Source: Agapetus fuscipes (lineage: Eukaryota; Arthropoda; Insecta; Trichoptera; Glossosomatidae). From it: a DNA stretch of 64,000 nucleotides. Both the position numbers and the translations under genes were made by a program. The stretch lies in the NCBI GenBank assembly GCA_951799405.1, contig OX637345.1, forward strand, positions 14,260,001-14,324,000, read 5' to 3'. The notes beneath the pieces are model-generated. The model ran no database searches. It was not told where the DNA came from and worked only from the letters and a program-made list of their open reading frames with translations. How positions within the stretch are numbered: position 1 is the first letter of the stretch; every line of letters begins with the position of its first letter. Shown piece by piece: positions 50,915-60,429 of the stretch.

Positions 50915-51073
50915 CATTCAGGAGACATGGTCTCTCATCTTACTATGTCCTCTATTTCACAGACTTTTATGTGGTCTTCCAGCTGGACGTTGACCAATTG
51001 TCATCTCATAAGCTACGGTGTGAGTGAGTCTATCATGGCTCATTCTGGAGACATGGTCTCTCATCTTACTATA
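50915..51073. repeat. 126-bp tandem unit, 1.2 copies
   Basis: TCTCTCATCTTACTATGTCC at 50931 and TCTCTCATCTTACTAT at 51057, 126 bp apart. Almost identical to 15672-15901. Confidence 0.9.
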
Positions 51074-51130
51074 TTGTTACGAATGTATAGGTTCATATCT
51101 GCGTGTTTTTGTAATTGAATGTCTACTTGC

Positions 51131-51153
51131 TGTGTGTGTGTGTGTGTGTGTGT
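51131..51153. repeat. (GT)n microsatellite
   Basis: About 11 GT units, flanked by the inverse hexamers CTACTTG/TGTAGAC. Confidence 0.9.
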
Positions 51154-51427
51154 AGACGTGAATGTTTGACACTTTGAACTTTTGGTACTTTTGGTACTCT
51201 CTGTAAATATTCATACTATAGGCGTATTGTCTGGAACACGCGAGAATAGGCTTTGGTCACATATAAATAGACGCTACGGTTCTGTGAAGCATTCAGTAAC
51301 TCTTTAATTGCCGAGCCGAGAAACCAACAAAACATAAGCAACAGAGTGAACCATATTATGTAATTTACTTGTTTAAAATAAAAACTGTGAAATAAATAAT
51401 ACAACCGCAATTTTATTAAAAGTGAGA
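51154..51427. other. No feature seen
   Basis: Mixed-composition spacer. Confidence 0.25.
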
Positions 51428-51688
51428 GATACAATCTATAATCTATAATCTATAATCTAAGTTGCAAGGATATATTCATTTAAAGCTCTCAGATGTATGC
51501 CCACAAACCAACAAGTGTAGTTCGCGCTTACAAATGCTGAATGTGTACTTACAAATAAAATTCAAACCTCAAATGAACATAAGCCCCACAACTTTTGCCG
51601 ACCTTCCCTGAAACAGGGGTGACATTGGCAAAGTGAACCATTTTTTACAGTATGGGTGGTCAGCCTCATACCAACCTATAAGTCAAGG
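51428..51688 (-). repeat. Rep1, full length
   Basis: (ATAATCT)n AAGTTGCAAGG tail to CCTATAAGTCAAGGAAT. TTATAGA-tail subfamily, close to the inverse of 37132-37385. Confidence 0.92.
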
Positions 51689-51799
51689 AATATGAATGAA
51701 TAATAAATTACATTTAAATATAAAAAAGAACAAAACCTTACAAAGAAATCTATACAAAAAAAGTCGAAAATTTCCTATGCAAAAAATGTAGCAAATGAA

Positions 51800-52200
51800 T
51801 ACACCAACATTAGAAATCAACATTGCAGATTAGCCGCCACTTCTTCCTGTCCTTGCATACTTCTTTCATTTCATCCAGAGTCATAACCTTTTTCATACAA
51901 GTCCTCCTTTTATTATGACTCTGGATATCCCAGTCATTCGCTATTTCAGAGATTTGATCCTTCCATACTTTTCTCGGTCTTCCTCTACCACGACATCCAT
52001 CTATTCTAGCAACATATACTTTCTTCGTCAATCTTTCATCACTCATTCTCTCCAAATGCCCGAACCATCTTAACATACTTCTTTTAATCTTCACTTTCAC
52101 ACTTTCCCTTACACCACATTCTTCTCTTACAAAATCATTCCTCACCCTGTCACTTCGTTTTTTCCCAATCATACTTCTAACAATCATAACAATATTCTCT
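51800..52200 (-). pseudogene. RTE-like LINE C-terminal end
   Basis: A minus-strand frame at 51810-52187 (125 codons) reads RSMIGKKRSDRVRNDFVREE, CGVRESVKVKIKRSMLRWFG, HLERMSDERLTKKVY, GRGRPRKVWKDQISEIANDW, MKKVMTLDEMKEVCKDRKKW. Same architecture as 58616 but another subfamily, undamaged over this length. It has no RT core. A terminal CAAGGACAGGAAGAAGTGGC block ends near 51800. Confidence 0.8.
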
Positions 52201-52967
52201 ATATTACAGACTATTTAAACAAAAATACACCTTATTTATGAAGACTTAAAGGTCATTTTATCTTCTTCAGAGTTTATTAGTTTTATAAAAAAATATATGG
52301 TGGTTCAAGTTTCGAAATAAGAAATGCAAAAATGCAATTTTTTTGATAATAATTTAAACACAAACCCGTTAAGTTCAAAAAACGATAATTAAAATCGAAA
52401 GACACAAAAAAAAATACTAAAACACATTCTAAATAGCACCCCGAGTATAAAAAAAGAATATAAACTCTCCTCAATTGCGTAAATAAAATAATGTATGAAA
52501 GCTACGACGGCACTCCTAGTGAGTGATTTAGTTTGCATACATTTATTAAATTTAAGCGACCGAGAGGAGTTGACGTTTTACACTCGGTGGTACAATTCTC
52601 TTTTTTTGTCATCGTGACTGCAAACGTCGATAAATCCAGAAACTGGTTTTAGAAAAATCGATTAGCTCAGTGATAAAAGCGGCAAGTCCAAAAAAATAGA
52701 CTTCTGTTACACGCCCGATTCTGTTTATTGGCGTCATGATTCTGATCTTATTTTTCTTATTATCAAAAAAAAAAACTTGTAACATTTAAAAATTATTATT
52801 CTTCGTATAGTGACATATACATTTATACGTTTTTAATAGACTGCTAAAATTTAAATATTTTTGCAAAAGTTTGGCATAACTATGGAGCAATTTAGAGTGT
52901 TTAATATATTATTTTTGGTTACCTACAGACTTTGGATGGCAATTCTTCTTCGTCGTGTTCCTAATAT
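52201..52967. other. Mostly unassigned; tRNA-like scrap at 52665-52735
   Basis: GATTAGCTCAGTGATAAAAGC and CACGCCCGATTCTG are faintly A- and B-box-like. Otherwise AT-rich. Confidence 0.25.
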
Positions 52968-52970
52968 CTG

Positions 52971-53210
52971 TACCCTTAGTACGAGTTGCAAAACTTGAGA
53001 AAAGTAAAGTTTACGGAAAACATTAAAGAGTGATTTCTACCAAAATCTCCCGTTTTTGTTTCTTAAACTTTATGATCTTAGCAAAAGAGTTACAGTGATG
53101 AAGAAAATCAAGTTCAAACAAACAAAAACGGCAGATTTTGGGGGAAATCACTCTTTAATAATTGCCGTAAACTTTACATTACTCAAGTTTTGCAACTCGT
53201 ACTAAGGGTA
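52971..53210. mobile_element. 240-bp near-palindromic DNA element, copy 1
   Basis: Begins TACCCTTAGTACGAGTTGC and ends GCAACTCGTACTAAGGGTA. Inverted arms extend about 90 bp each (TAAAGTTTACGG, TTAAAGAGTGATTTC, CCGTTTTTGTTT) around a 55-bp centre with GATCTTAGCAAAAGAGTTAC. CTG stands on both sides (52968-52970, 53211-53213). No ORF. Oriented opposite to the copy at 54531. Confidence 0.88.
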
Positions 53211-53214
53211 CTGA

Positions 53215-53534
53215 GGGCTATGACACTTGTATAAGCTACAGGCATTATTATTTAGTTTTCTTTTGACTGTACGCCATTGATGGTAACCAATCTTCGATAT
53301 AAAGGGCATGCGAATTATATACAAGAAGGCCTTTTTAATTGTATTTAAGTCAACACGGAACACTGCGCCTCTGCACTTACCTATATCTAGACCCTTATTT
53401 TGAAGGGAATTCCCAAAACGGAATCTAAAGTATTGCCTTATAATTATTGTTATTAAGAAGAATATGGTTTTGTACACCAATTTATTCATTTCCCTCTTTA
53501 GGGCCATGGAAATACATCAGACATAAAGAACTTT
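53215..53534. other. No feature seen
   Basis: AT-rich spacer. Confidence 0.25.
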
Positions 53535-53697
53535 GGATTTTCCAGACCTTTTGTTCATTTGAGGCTTGGATTTTAATTTGTAAGTGCACACACAGCATGT
53601 GTAAGCGCAAACTTACACGTATGTATTTGTGGGCACGCATTTGAAATTAATTTTAAATGCTAATATACCTTTGCAACTTAGATTATAGATTATAGTT
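53535..53697 (+). repeat. Rep1 tail half
   Basis: TTTGTTCATTTGAGGCTTGG to CAACTTAGATTATAGATTAT. Confidence 0.85.
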
Positions 53698-54205
53698 AGG
53701 AAATCATTGCTTATCTCCAAGGTAAGGCCTTCCGCAAATTAAAAAAATTGCTTTATTCGGGCGTCTAAGAGCTTTCAAATTTTTTTTCATAAAAATGAAT
53801 TTTCTCTGTGTAAATACACAAACTCAAAAAGGATTAATCAAACACCAGTTAATCTTATTCAGCTTAAAAAAGGTAAATAATAAGAAGGTTACTTTTCATC
53901 GGTACAAATCAGAATCGCGGTTTTTTTATTGATATTATTTGTAAAACAGGTACTTATTTAATTAGGTCTTTCTTGAAATAATTGGACCTCTAGCGTCTGA
54001 TTAAGGTAATTAAAAATTTAAAAGAAATATGAATCTCCTATTAATTGATTCTTTTATCTCATCTTTTATGTCTCACACACGTATCTTAGGCTTAATTTAT
54101 TTCCCTATGCAAAATTTCTACTTTTTATTTAATACTGAAAGTTACAGAACGTGTCTTGCGAAAAAATACATTGTAACTCTACATAATTGATTAAGTAAAA
54201 AAAAA
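53698..54205. other. No feature seen
   Basis: AT-rich, about 500 bp. Confidence 0.3.
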
Positions 54206-54282
54206 AGCATTACTAAGCTATACATACAGTGTGACTTCTTGCCGTGTTCTCTCCGAAGTGGTCGCATGTGGGGAGTGGAAGT
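54206..54282 (-). repeat. SINE-A 3' end
   Basis: ACTAAGCTATACATACAGTG and GCCGTGTTCTCTCCGAAG. Confidence 0.75.
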
Positions 54283-54341
54283 TATAATGATAATAATCTA
54301 AGTTGCCAAGATATATTAACATTCAAAACTCATATCAAATG
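54283..54341 (-). repeat. Rep1 tail part, split by a LINE
   Basis: TAATGATAATAATCTAAGTTGC to ATATCAAATG; resumes at 54853 after a LINE that itself carries a DNA element. The TCAAATG at the break is duplicated. Confidence 0.85.
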
Positions 54342-54852
54342 TAACTGTAACTGTAACTGTAACTCTGTCGCCATTCCGCTATGGGGGGCCAGAGTCTCTG
54401 CACAGCTGCCTCCATTTTTTCCTATCCTTACATACCTCTTTCAATTCATTCATATCCATCACCTTTTTCATGCATTTTCTTCTTTTACGCTCACTTTGTA
54501 TATCCCATTCTTTCACAATCCCTCAATCTGTACCCTTAGTACGAGTTGCAAAATTTGAGTAATGTAAAGTTTACGGCAATTATTAAAGAGTGATTTCCCC
54601 CAAAATCTGCCGTTTTTGTTTGTTTGAACTTGATTTTCTTCATCACTGTAACTCTTTTGCTAAGACCATAAAGTGTAAGAAACAAAAACGGCAGATTTTG
54701 GGGGAAATCACTCTTTAATAATTTCCGTAAACTTTACTTTTCTCAAGTTTTGCAACTCGTACTAAGGGTACTGATCACTCCATACTTTTCTCGGTCGCCT
54801 TCCCACTTTTTCCTTTCACACTTTCTTTGTATACATACGAGTACTTTGTCAG
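54342..54852 (-). pseudogene. RTE-like LINE 3' end, nested and itself interrupted
   Basis: Minus-strand LINE terminus with a TTACAG tail at 54342-54364, the GGGGCCAGAGTCTCTGC block and the same coding end as 43863. It is interrupted after CAATCTG by the 240-bp element and continues at CTGATCACTCCATACTTTTC. Flanked by TCAAATG on both sides (54335-54341 and 54853-54859), a 7-bp target duplication in Rep1. Confidence 0.88.
54531..54770. mobile_element. 240-bp near-palindromic DNA element, copy 2
   Basis: Same length and ends as copy 1 but inverted relative to it. Inserted in an RTE-like LINE whose uninterrupted paralogues at 2820-2850 and 44041-44060 show a single CTG, whereas CTG is present on both sides here (54528-54530 and 54771-54773). 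This proves a 3-bp target duplication. Confidence 0.9.
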
Positions 54853-55039
54853 TCAAATGCATGCCTACAAACAGAAACGTGTACTGAATGAGTACACGCA
54901 AATTAAAACCAAATCTCAAATGAATTTAAACCCTGCAAGTTCTGCCGATCTTCCCTGAACAGGGGTGACAATGACAAAGTGAACTACTTTTGTACAGTAT
55001 AGGTGGTCAGCCTCATACCAACAAATAAGTCAAGGAACT
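54853..55039 (-). repeat. Rep1 head part
   Basis: TCAAATGCATGCCTACAAAC to CCAACAAATAAGTCAAGGAAC. Confidence 0.85.
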
Positions 55040-55041
55040 TT

Positions 55042-55296
55042 TATATTTTTACAGGTAAGGTGGCCGGCCTTATGGCACCTTAAACCACTTCGATTGCAGC
55101 AAGAGCTTCCCTGCTCCTGAGGGGACTGATACTTATTTATTGTTAAGACTGAGTAAAACTTGCCGGTATTTTTATATTGAGATTGAAATAAATTGCGAAA
55201 CGGGAAAATTACTTCTGACACCATTTAGTGGGATTCCAACCCGAGTTCTCGGCATGGAATGCAAGCATTCTACCAACTGTGCTATCGTCCGGAGAT
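55042..55296 (-). repeat. SINE-A, 3' truncated
   Basis: ATTTTTACAGGTAAGGTGGCC to GCTATCGTCCGGA, diverged, ATAAATTGCGAAACGGG. Confidence 0.85.
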
Positions 55297-55339
55297 ATAA
55301 AAGGAGAAATGCATATACCTACCCGTTAAAAATATATAT

Positions 55340-55458
55340 GTTAGGATGATTTATGTGGTGAGTGCTGTTTTTGTGTGAATCCCTCCTCAAGAGCCCTCTG
55401 CGATCGTGCGTGTCACTAAATAAAGTATCAATTCTCCAGCAAGACCCAGTTGCTGACC
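55340..55458 (-). repeat. SINE-B 3' part
   Basis: GGATGATTTATGTGGTGAGTG, CTCAAGAGCCCTCTGCG and CAGCAAGACCCAGTTGC. Confidence 0.8.
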
Positions 55459-55479
55459 GAACTATTAAGACAAAGAATA

Positions 55480-55585
55480 AACCATACAGCAACCAACACA
55501 GCAGCCGATAGACAGGAATTGAGAGGATTGGAGGAGGCGTACGACCAGGAGTGGACTGAGAAAGGCTGAGGAAGTAGAAGAAGAA
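55480..55585 (+). pseudogene. LINE C-terminal scrap with GAAGAAGAAAA tail
   Basis: Frame NHTATNTAADRQELRGLEEA then YDQEWTEKG and a TGA at about 55568, followed by GGAAGTAGAAGAAGAAAAG. The wording is that of a non-LTR ORF2 end; the family is not seen elsewhere here. Confidence 0.45.
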
Positions 55586-55599
55586 AAGTTTAAACCATA

Positions 55600-55995
55600 G
55601 ACATTTTATAATATATATGTATATATGTCAGGCTTATTTGTTTTAAATTACACATGATAAGAGAGCGCCGTTTTTGTGTGTGTCACACCTCAAGGGCCCT
55701 CTCCGATCACGGATAAGACTTTTTGAAAAGGTGCGTCTTGAGAGCTCCGCAAAATATACCCATAGATTCGGAGTTCTTCACTCCGGGTGGCAGTCTGTTC
55801 CACTCCACCGGACCCGCAACACGGAAAGCACGGTCTCCAAAATTTGTACGGATCTGACGGTGCGGCTGAACCAAATTGATTGCACCATCGCCCGCGGATC
55901 TGAGTGTCTGCCTCCTCACACCCATCTCAACAGGCGAAATCATGTCAGTCAGATAAGGTGGAGCCAAGCCATTGATGGCTTTATAATTATGATCA
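55600..55995 (-). pseudogene. L2/CR1-like LINE 3' end
   Basis: Minus-strand frame 55707-55995: YKAINGLAPPYLTDMISPVE, MGVRRQTLRSAGDGAINLVQ, TNFGDRAFRVAGPVEWNRLP and the KKSYP terminus, about 70 percent like the copy at 1308-1712 over the shared part and undamaged. The 3' UTR GGGCCCTTGAGGTGTGACAC and GGCGCTCTC is the block that SINE-B shares. The AT-rich tail ends near 55600. Confidence 0.85.
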
Positions 55996-56325
55996 ACTTA
56001 ATAATAATAAATAATGAAAATAGATAATTTATTTTGCAGTGCTAAATTTAATCTCGCACTCATGATTACTAAAATAGATTATGGTGTTATTTACTTGTCA
56101 ATCACATTTGACATGTCAAAAAGCAACTTGACGCGTCATTAACAAGTTTTTTAATCCAAAATTGAAACGCTGAAAGTCGATTGATTTTTTTTCTGCACAA
56201 ATTTCGCCTCTATTCATATGTGTTGTAGAGACTATAGTCATTTATATATAACGTAAGAACACTACTTCATTATTTTAAATAATAACCTTTCCTTTAAGGA
56301 TTCTAGGGTATTTCTTTGTCAATTT
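55996..56325. other. No feature seen
   Basis: AT-rich spacer. Confidence 0.3.
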
Positions 56326-56638
56326 ATCCTCCAGGATTCTCTGTATTCTACAGCCTTCAGTCCATGGTCCACTGACACCTAGGACTTCAGCGTCATGTGT
56401 AATGTTGCCACTTATTTACTTTCTTGGTGTCACTATCACCTTGCAGTCTCTCCACCATCCTCCAGGACTCTCTGTCTGGTGCAGCCTCAGTCCATGGTCC
56501 ACTGACACCTAGGACTTCAGCGTCGTGTGTAATGTTGTCACTTATTTACTTTATGTGTGTTACTATCACCTTGTAGTCTCACCGCCATCCTCCAGGACTC
56601 TCTGTCTTGTGCAGCCTCAGTCCATGGTCCACTGACAC
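56326..56638. repeat. 130-bp tandem repeat, about 2.4 units, left part
   Basis: CCTCCAGGATTCTCTGT at 56328, CCTCCAGGACTCTCTGT at 56459 and again at 56589. Units include AGTCCATGGTCCACTGACAC and GGACTTCAGCGTC. Interrupted at ACTGACAC by an LTR. Confidence 0.9.
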
Positions 56639-57284
56639 TGTTAGGTTTGGATTGGAAAGTATCTTCCAGGATGTACCTACAGGATACTTACTCCGGCTAG
56701 CTATCGTCAGCATCACTCTCAGGGCGTGGGGTTCTTTCCTTGTGTTGCTTGTATTTTGGGAAGGTTGTATATTAAAAGATAAGTTTAACATGAACAAATA
56801 AGGGTTTATTTACTTTAGTAATATGGGAGAAAAGGGGAAATAAGGGAATGGCCAGACCTGTACCTCGTCACTAAAACACTCCCTACTCTGTTGACTGGAG
56901 TTCCGAACTGAAGGCCTGGGGCAGCGCCCCAGGCTAGCGGCGGCTCACGAGGCGGACGCCTCCACACGTTGGAGCCCCTGGGTGGGCGCTCCTATGCACT
57001 ATGTCTCCTATGCCTCTGGTCCACAAGGCGGGTGCCTTGCTGGCAGGAAATCCAAGTAGATGGGGAGGAGGGAGCTCCATGGTAATGCCCCCTCTTGCAC
57101 CGCTTGGTGCTTGGTCGCCGACGTCTGAATCGGTTTATATCTTGCCGGGAACTGATGAGCGACGGCCCGTTTAGTTCACACGGCGCAGTCCAGCCGCTTC
57201 CGTGATCGTTCGGCTCCGTTCGGCCCACAAAACACTGTGCACTTCGAGATTGTTCGTTCTATGTTATTTTAAAATAACATAACA
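56639..57284. mobile_element. Solo LTR, 646 bp
   Basis: Starts TGTTAGGTTTGG and ends AACATAACA, so it has TG...CA termini with a TGTTA/TAACA inverted pair. ACAC flanks both ends (56635-56638 and 57285-57288), a 4-bp duplication typical of Gypsy- or Pao-type integration. It has AATAAGGGTTTATTTAC near the middle and a GC-rich part (56900-57200). No internal region, primer site or second LTR nearby: a recombined solo LTR. The strand cannot be fixed. Confidence 0.8.
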
Positions 57285-57288
57285 ACAC

Positions 57289-57345
57289 CTTGGACTTCAG
57301 CATCATGAATAATTTTGTCCACCACAAGCATCCTAAGATGCCTGA
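57289..57345. repeat. 130-bp tandem repeat, right remainder
   Basis: CTTGGACTTCAGCATCATG continues the unit exactly where the LTR cut it. Confidence 0.75.
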
Positions 57346-57727
57346 CACTGTTTATAGCGCTAAATATGACAACACTCGTGTACCAAAATGATCCAATTTT
57401 TTTATGAGGTTGATTTACATTTTTCGGCGGTATACTATGTACAGCGATCATAAATAAAATTAATTTTGTATGTAATAGACACGTTGATGAAATGTTATAC
57501 ATAAATCATGCATTATTTTGATCACTTTTGAACGTAACTGTACACTGGAGCGATTATTGATGAAGAAATTACCCAAAAATAAATAGCCACATACAAAAAA
57601 TGCATGCACGGTCGAGGGCAAAACTTAACACGTTTTTCATCTATATATCAATTAATTTTAATCTGGATAACTCAAAATACTTGCTAACAACAATCGTGAG
57701 TGAATTCTCGAGATATTTTCTTCATAG
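57346..57727. other. No feature seen
   Basis: AT-rich spacer. Confidence 0.25.
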
Positions 57728-57822
57728 GATCTATAATCTATAATCTATAATCTAAGTTGCAAGGATATATTCATTCAAAGCTCTCAGATGTATGCCCACA
57801 AACAAACACGTGTAGTACAAAC
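57728..57822 (-). repeat. Rep1 tail half
   Basis: (ATCTATA)n ATCTAAGTTGCAAGG to AACACGTGTAGTAC. TTATAGA-tail subfamily. Confidence 0.8.
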
Positions 57823-57841
57823 ACATAAACTATTAAATCGC

Positions 57842-58062
57842 ATCTCTAATCTTATCTAATCTAATCTAAGTTGCAAAGATATTATGTTACATTGGAGATT
57901 CACATTACATGCATTCCCACAACCAGACACGTACCTACAAGTTCACGCGTGCACATGCCTCATGTGAACCCACAACATAAAAACCAAATCTCAAATGGAC
58001 ATACACCCTGCAACTCTTGCCGTCTTTGCCTGTAACAGGGGGGACATTGGCAAAGTGAAATC
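57842..58062 (-). repeat. Rep1, head truncated
   Basis: (ATCTA)n AGTTGCAAAG to GACATTGGCAAAGTGAAA. TTAGA-tail subfamily, adjacent to the other subfamily's copy. Confidence 0.85.
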
Positions 58063-58201
58063 TAGCATCTAAGCTACACATATAGTGTAACTTCTTTCCG
58101 CGTTTCCCCGAAGGGTTTTGCATGTGGCGAGTGGATACTATTTATTTTTACAGGTAAGGAGCCGACCTTGCACCAACAACTTCAATTGAATTGGGGGTTT
58201 T
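58063..58201 (-). repeat. SINE-A 3' part
   Basis: CTAAGCTACACATATAGTG to CAACTTCAATTGAATTGGGGG. Confidence 0.8.
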
Positions 58202-58204
58202 CTT

Positions 58205-58450
58205 CTTAGATTAAATTCTTCTTTTTCTTCATGAGCCTCTTCAGTGAAGATTGGTGATCATCATAGCGATTTACCACTTCGATAGTGCGGCACGAAAAAG
58301 GGATCTTGTGCTTCTGCTAAACCACTGTCTCAGATCTTTAACCAAGATCGCTGTCGCTGGTATGGTCAAGGGGATAGGGCGTCGGCACTCGAATTTGTAT
58401 TTTTTACGATAGGACACGACGCAGGCGGGGTTCGAACTAGCGATTGTCTC
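58205..58450 (-). repeat. Unnamed tRNA-like SINE with AAT-repeat end
   Basis: On the minus strand CGCTAGTTCGAACCCCGCC is B-box-like. It lies in a different sequence context from families A-C. The outer end (58408-58450) is repeated inversely at 58493-58537. Confidence 0.45.
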
Positions 58451-58537
58451 AATAATAATAATAATAATTATTATTATTATTATTATTATTATAGAGACAA
58501 TTGCTAGTTCGAGCCCCGCCTGCGTCGTGTCCTATCG
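58408..58537. repeat. Large hairpin: 43-bp arms around (AAT)n(ATT)n
   Basis: CGATAGGACACGACGCAGGC and GGGGTTCGAACTAGC on the left are matched inversely by GCTAGTTCGAGCCCCGCC and TGCGTCGTGTCCTATCG on the right. The loop is itself an AAT/ATT palindrome, so the whole 130 bp can form one hairpin. Confidence 0.85.
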
Positions 58538-58594
58538 ACAGTAACTTTTACTCTGGTTCAAAAGATGTCACTGGGTGACTTGTCTTGTCTTGTC

Positions 58595-59516
58595 TTGTAT
58601 CCTGCCGCCATTCCTCTAGGGGTGGCCAGTACCTCCACATAAGTGCCTCCACTTGACTCTGTCCCTGCATACTTCTTTCATCTCATCTAATTTCATCACT
58701 CTTTTCATGCATGCTCTTCTCTTGTTTCCACTCTGTAAATTCCATTCATTCGCAATCTCACTTATCTGATCAATCCATTCTTTTCTAGGTCTTCCCCTTC
58801 CACGCTTACCTATTACATTCCCTTTATACACTCTTTTTGTCAGTCGGTCTTCATTCATCCTTTCAATATGTCCAAACCATCGCATCACACTTCTTTGAAC
58901 TTTCACTTTCACGCTTTCTTTTACTCCGCATTCATTCAGAACCCATTCGTTTCTCACTCTATCTTTCAGTGTTTTTCCTGTCATACTTCTTAAATGAGCC
59001 ATTTCTACGGTGCATACCTTATTTACTTCTCTTTCATTCACCGTCCATGACTCGCTTCCATACATCAGGGTCGGCAACAATATACAATTGTGTACCGCCA
59101 TTTTCATTTTCTTTGGTATCCTTTTATTCTTCGCTATTCTACCAAACGCTCCTATCACGCATCTTCCTTTGCTGGCACGCTTCTCTAATTCCTTCGTCAT
59201 CTTACCATTCGCCTCAAACTTGCTTCCTAAATAGTCAAACTCATTCACTACTTCAACTTTTTTTCCATTCAAATTAACTGTAAGTTCCTCACATACTTCA
59301 TTCCTGTCAAAAACTAATATTTTTGTCTTATTCGCATTCACTTTCAAGCTATTTTTACAAAATGCATCATTCAGTTTGGTTAACATCGCTTGGAGTTCCT
59401 CCGCCGAGTCAGCTAAAACTATAGCATCATCAGCATAAAGAAGTACTCCAACTCTTGTTTCACCCATTTTCACTCCGCTCTCTGATATTCCAGCTTCTTT
59501 TATGCAACTGTCCATG
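58595..59516 (-). pseudogene. RTE-like non-LTR retrotransposon, RT C-terminal half of ORF2
   Basis: Best copy of this family. The 299-codon minus frame (58616-59515) starts inside the RT: VGVLLYADDAIVLAD has the YADD catalytic pair at about residue 28, followed by LKVNANKTKILVFDR, FDYLGSKFEANGKM, LPTLMYGSESWTVNE and TVEMAHLRSMTGKT. Then come MRWFGHIERMNEDRLTKRVY, GKRGRGRPRKEWIDQISEIA and KWRHLCGGTGHP before the stop. Usual ORF2 length in such elements is about 1000 codons, so endonuclease and RT fingers are missing. No stop or frameshift: young. The tail is an ACAAG repeat (58577-58597), unlike the TTACAG tails of the other copies. Assignment to RTE rather than another clade is uncertain. Confidence 0.85.
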
Positions 59517-59580
59517 ATTATATTATATTATATTAATATATAATATAGACTGTTAATGAATAATTCATTAATACATTTTC

Positions 59581-59838
59581 TTCTTTGGCTTATAGGTTGG
59601 TATGCGGCTGACCACCCATACTGTAGAAAATGGTACACTTTGCCAATGTCACCACTATTTCAGGGAAGGTCGGCAAAAGTTGCAGGGCTTATGTTCATTT
59701 GAGATTGGATTTTTATATCGTAGGTCCACATGCGGCATGTGTGAGCGCGAAATTATGCGTGTCTGCTTGTGGGAATGCATTTAATATGAACCTCAAATGA
59801 TACATATCTTTGGAACTTAGATTTAGATTAGATTTAGA
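59581..59838 (+). repeat. Rep1, full length
   Basis: TTCTTTGGCTTATAGGTTGG to GGAACTTAGATTTAGATT. Meets a minus-strand copy tail to tail. Confidence 0.9.
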
Positions 59839-60085
59839 TCTATAATCTATAATCGAAGCTGCAAAGACATGTTAACATTTAAGGCTCATATTAAATACAT
59901 ACAGGCACATGTAGGTTCGCTCCTACACATTCTGCATGTGTGTATATGAATAAACAAAACCACACTTAAAACATAAACTTTGCAATTCCTGCCGCCGTTC
60001 CCTGAAACCGGGGTGGCATTGTAAAAGTGAACCAATTTTTACAACACGGGGGGTCAGCCTCATACCAAACCATCAGTCAAGGAGC
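59839..60085 (-). repeat. Rep1, near full length
   Basis: ATCTATAATCTATAATCGAAGC to ACCATCAGTCAAGGAG. A third sequence type with CACATTCTGCATGTGTG. Confidence 0.85.
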
Positions 60086-60429
60086 ATGATGATGACAGTA
60101 TAACTCTATCATTTAAACTGGCGTAGCATTGGCAAAAGTTTTTTTTGATAACACAGATCATTTTACATGCGAATTTTATTAACACCTCATGTTATTAGAA
60201 CATAATTTGTCTGCCTCGTGGGAACAGCGTCGGCATGAAACCAAGAGGTCACCGGTTCGTCTCTCTGCGTTGCATAAAATGACCGCTAACCCGCTCTTGA
60301 CTAATGGTCCTTGCTTGATGGACTGCCCAATCTCTTCAAAATTGATGAGCCCGTGTCCATTTTGTACTTGTATTTGATGTGTGTAATCTATCTTCAAATG
60401 TTAGTTGCAAATCTACAGCGTGTCGCTTC
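60086..60429. other. Mostly unassigned; possible tRNA-like scrap 60213-60275
   Basis: GAGGTCACCGGTTCGTCTC is B-box-like, but no A-box or fold is convincing. Confidence 0.2.

Noticed and set aside
57152..57159. CTGATGAG in the solo LTR as a hammerhead core
   Set aside because: No GAAA follows at a suitable distance and no flanking stem pairs.
56639..57284. GC-rich patch at 56880-57220 as a host exon or CpG island
   Set aside because: It lies wholly inside a TG...CA segment with a 4-bp target duplication, so it belongs to the LTR; no frame is open across it.
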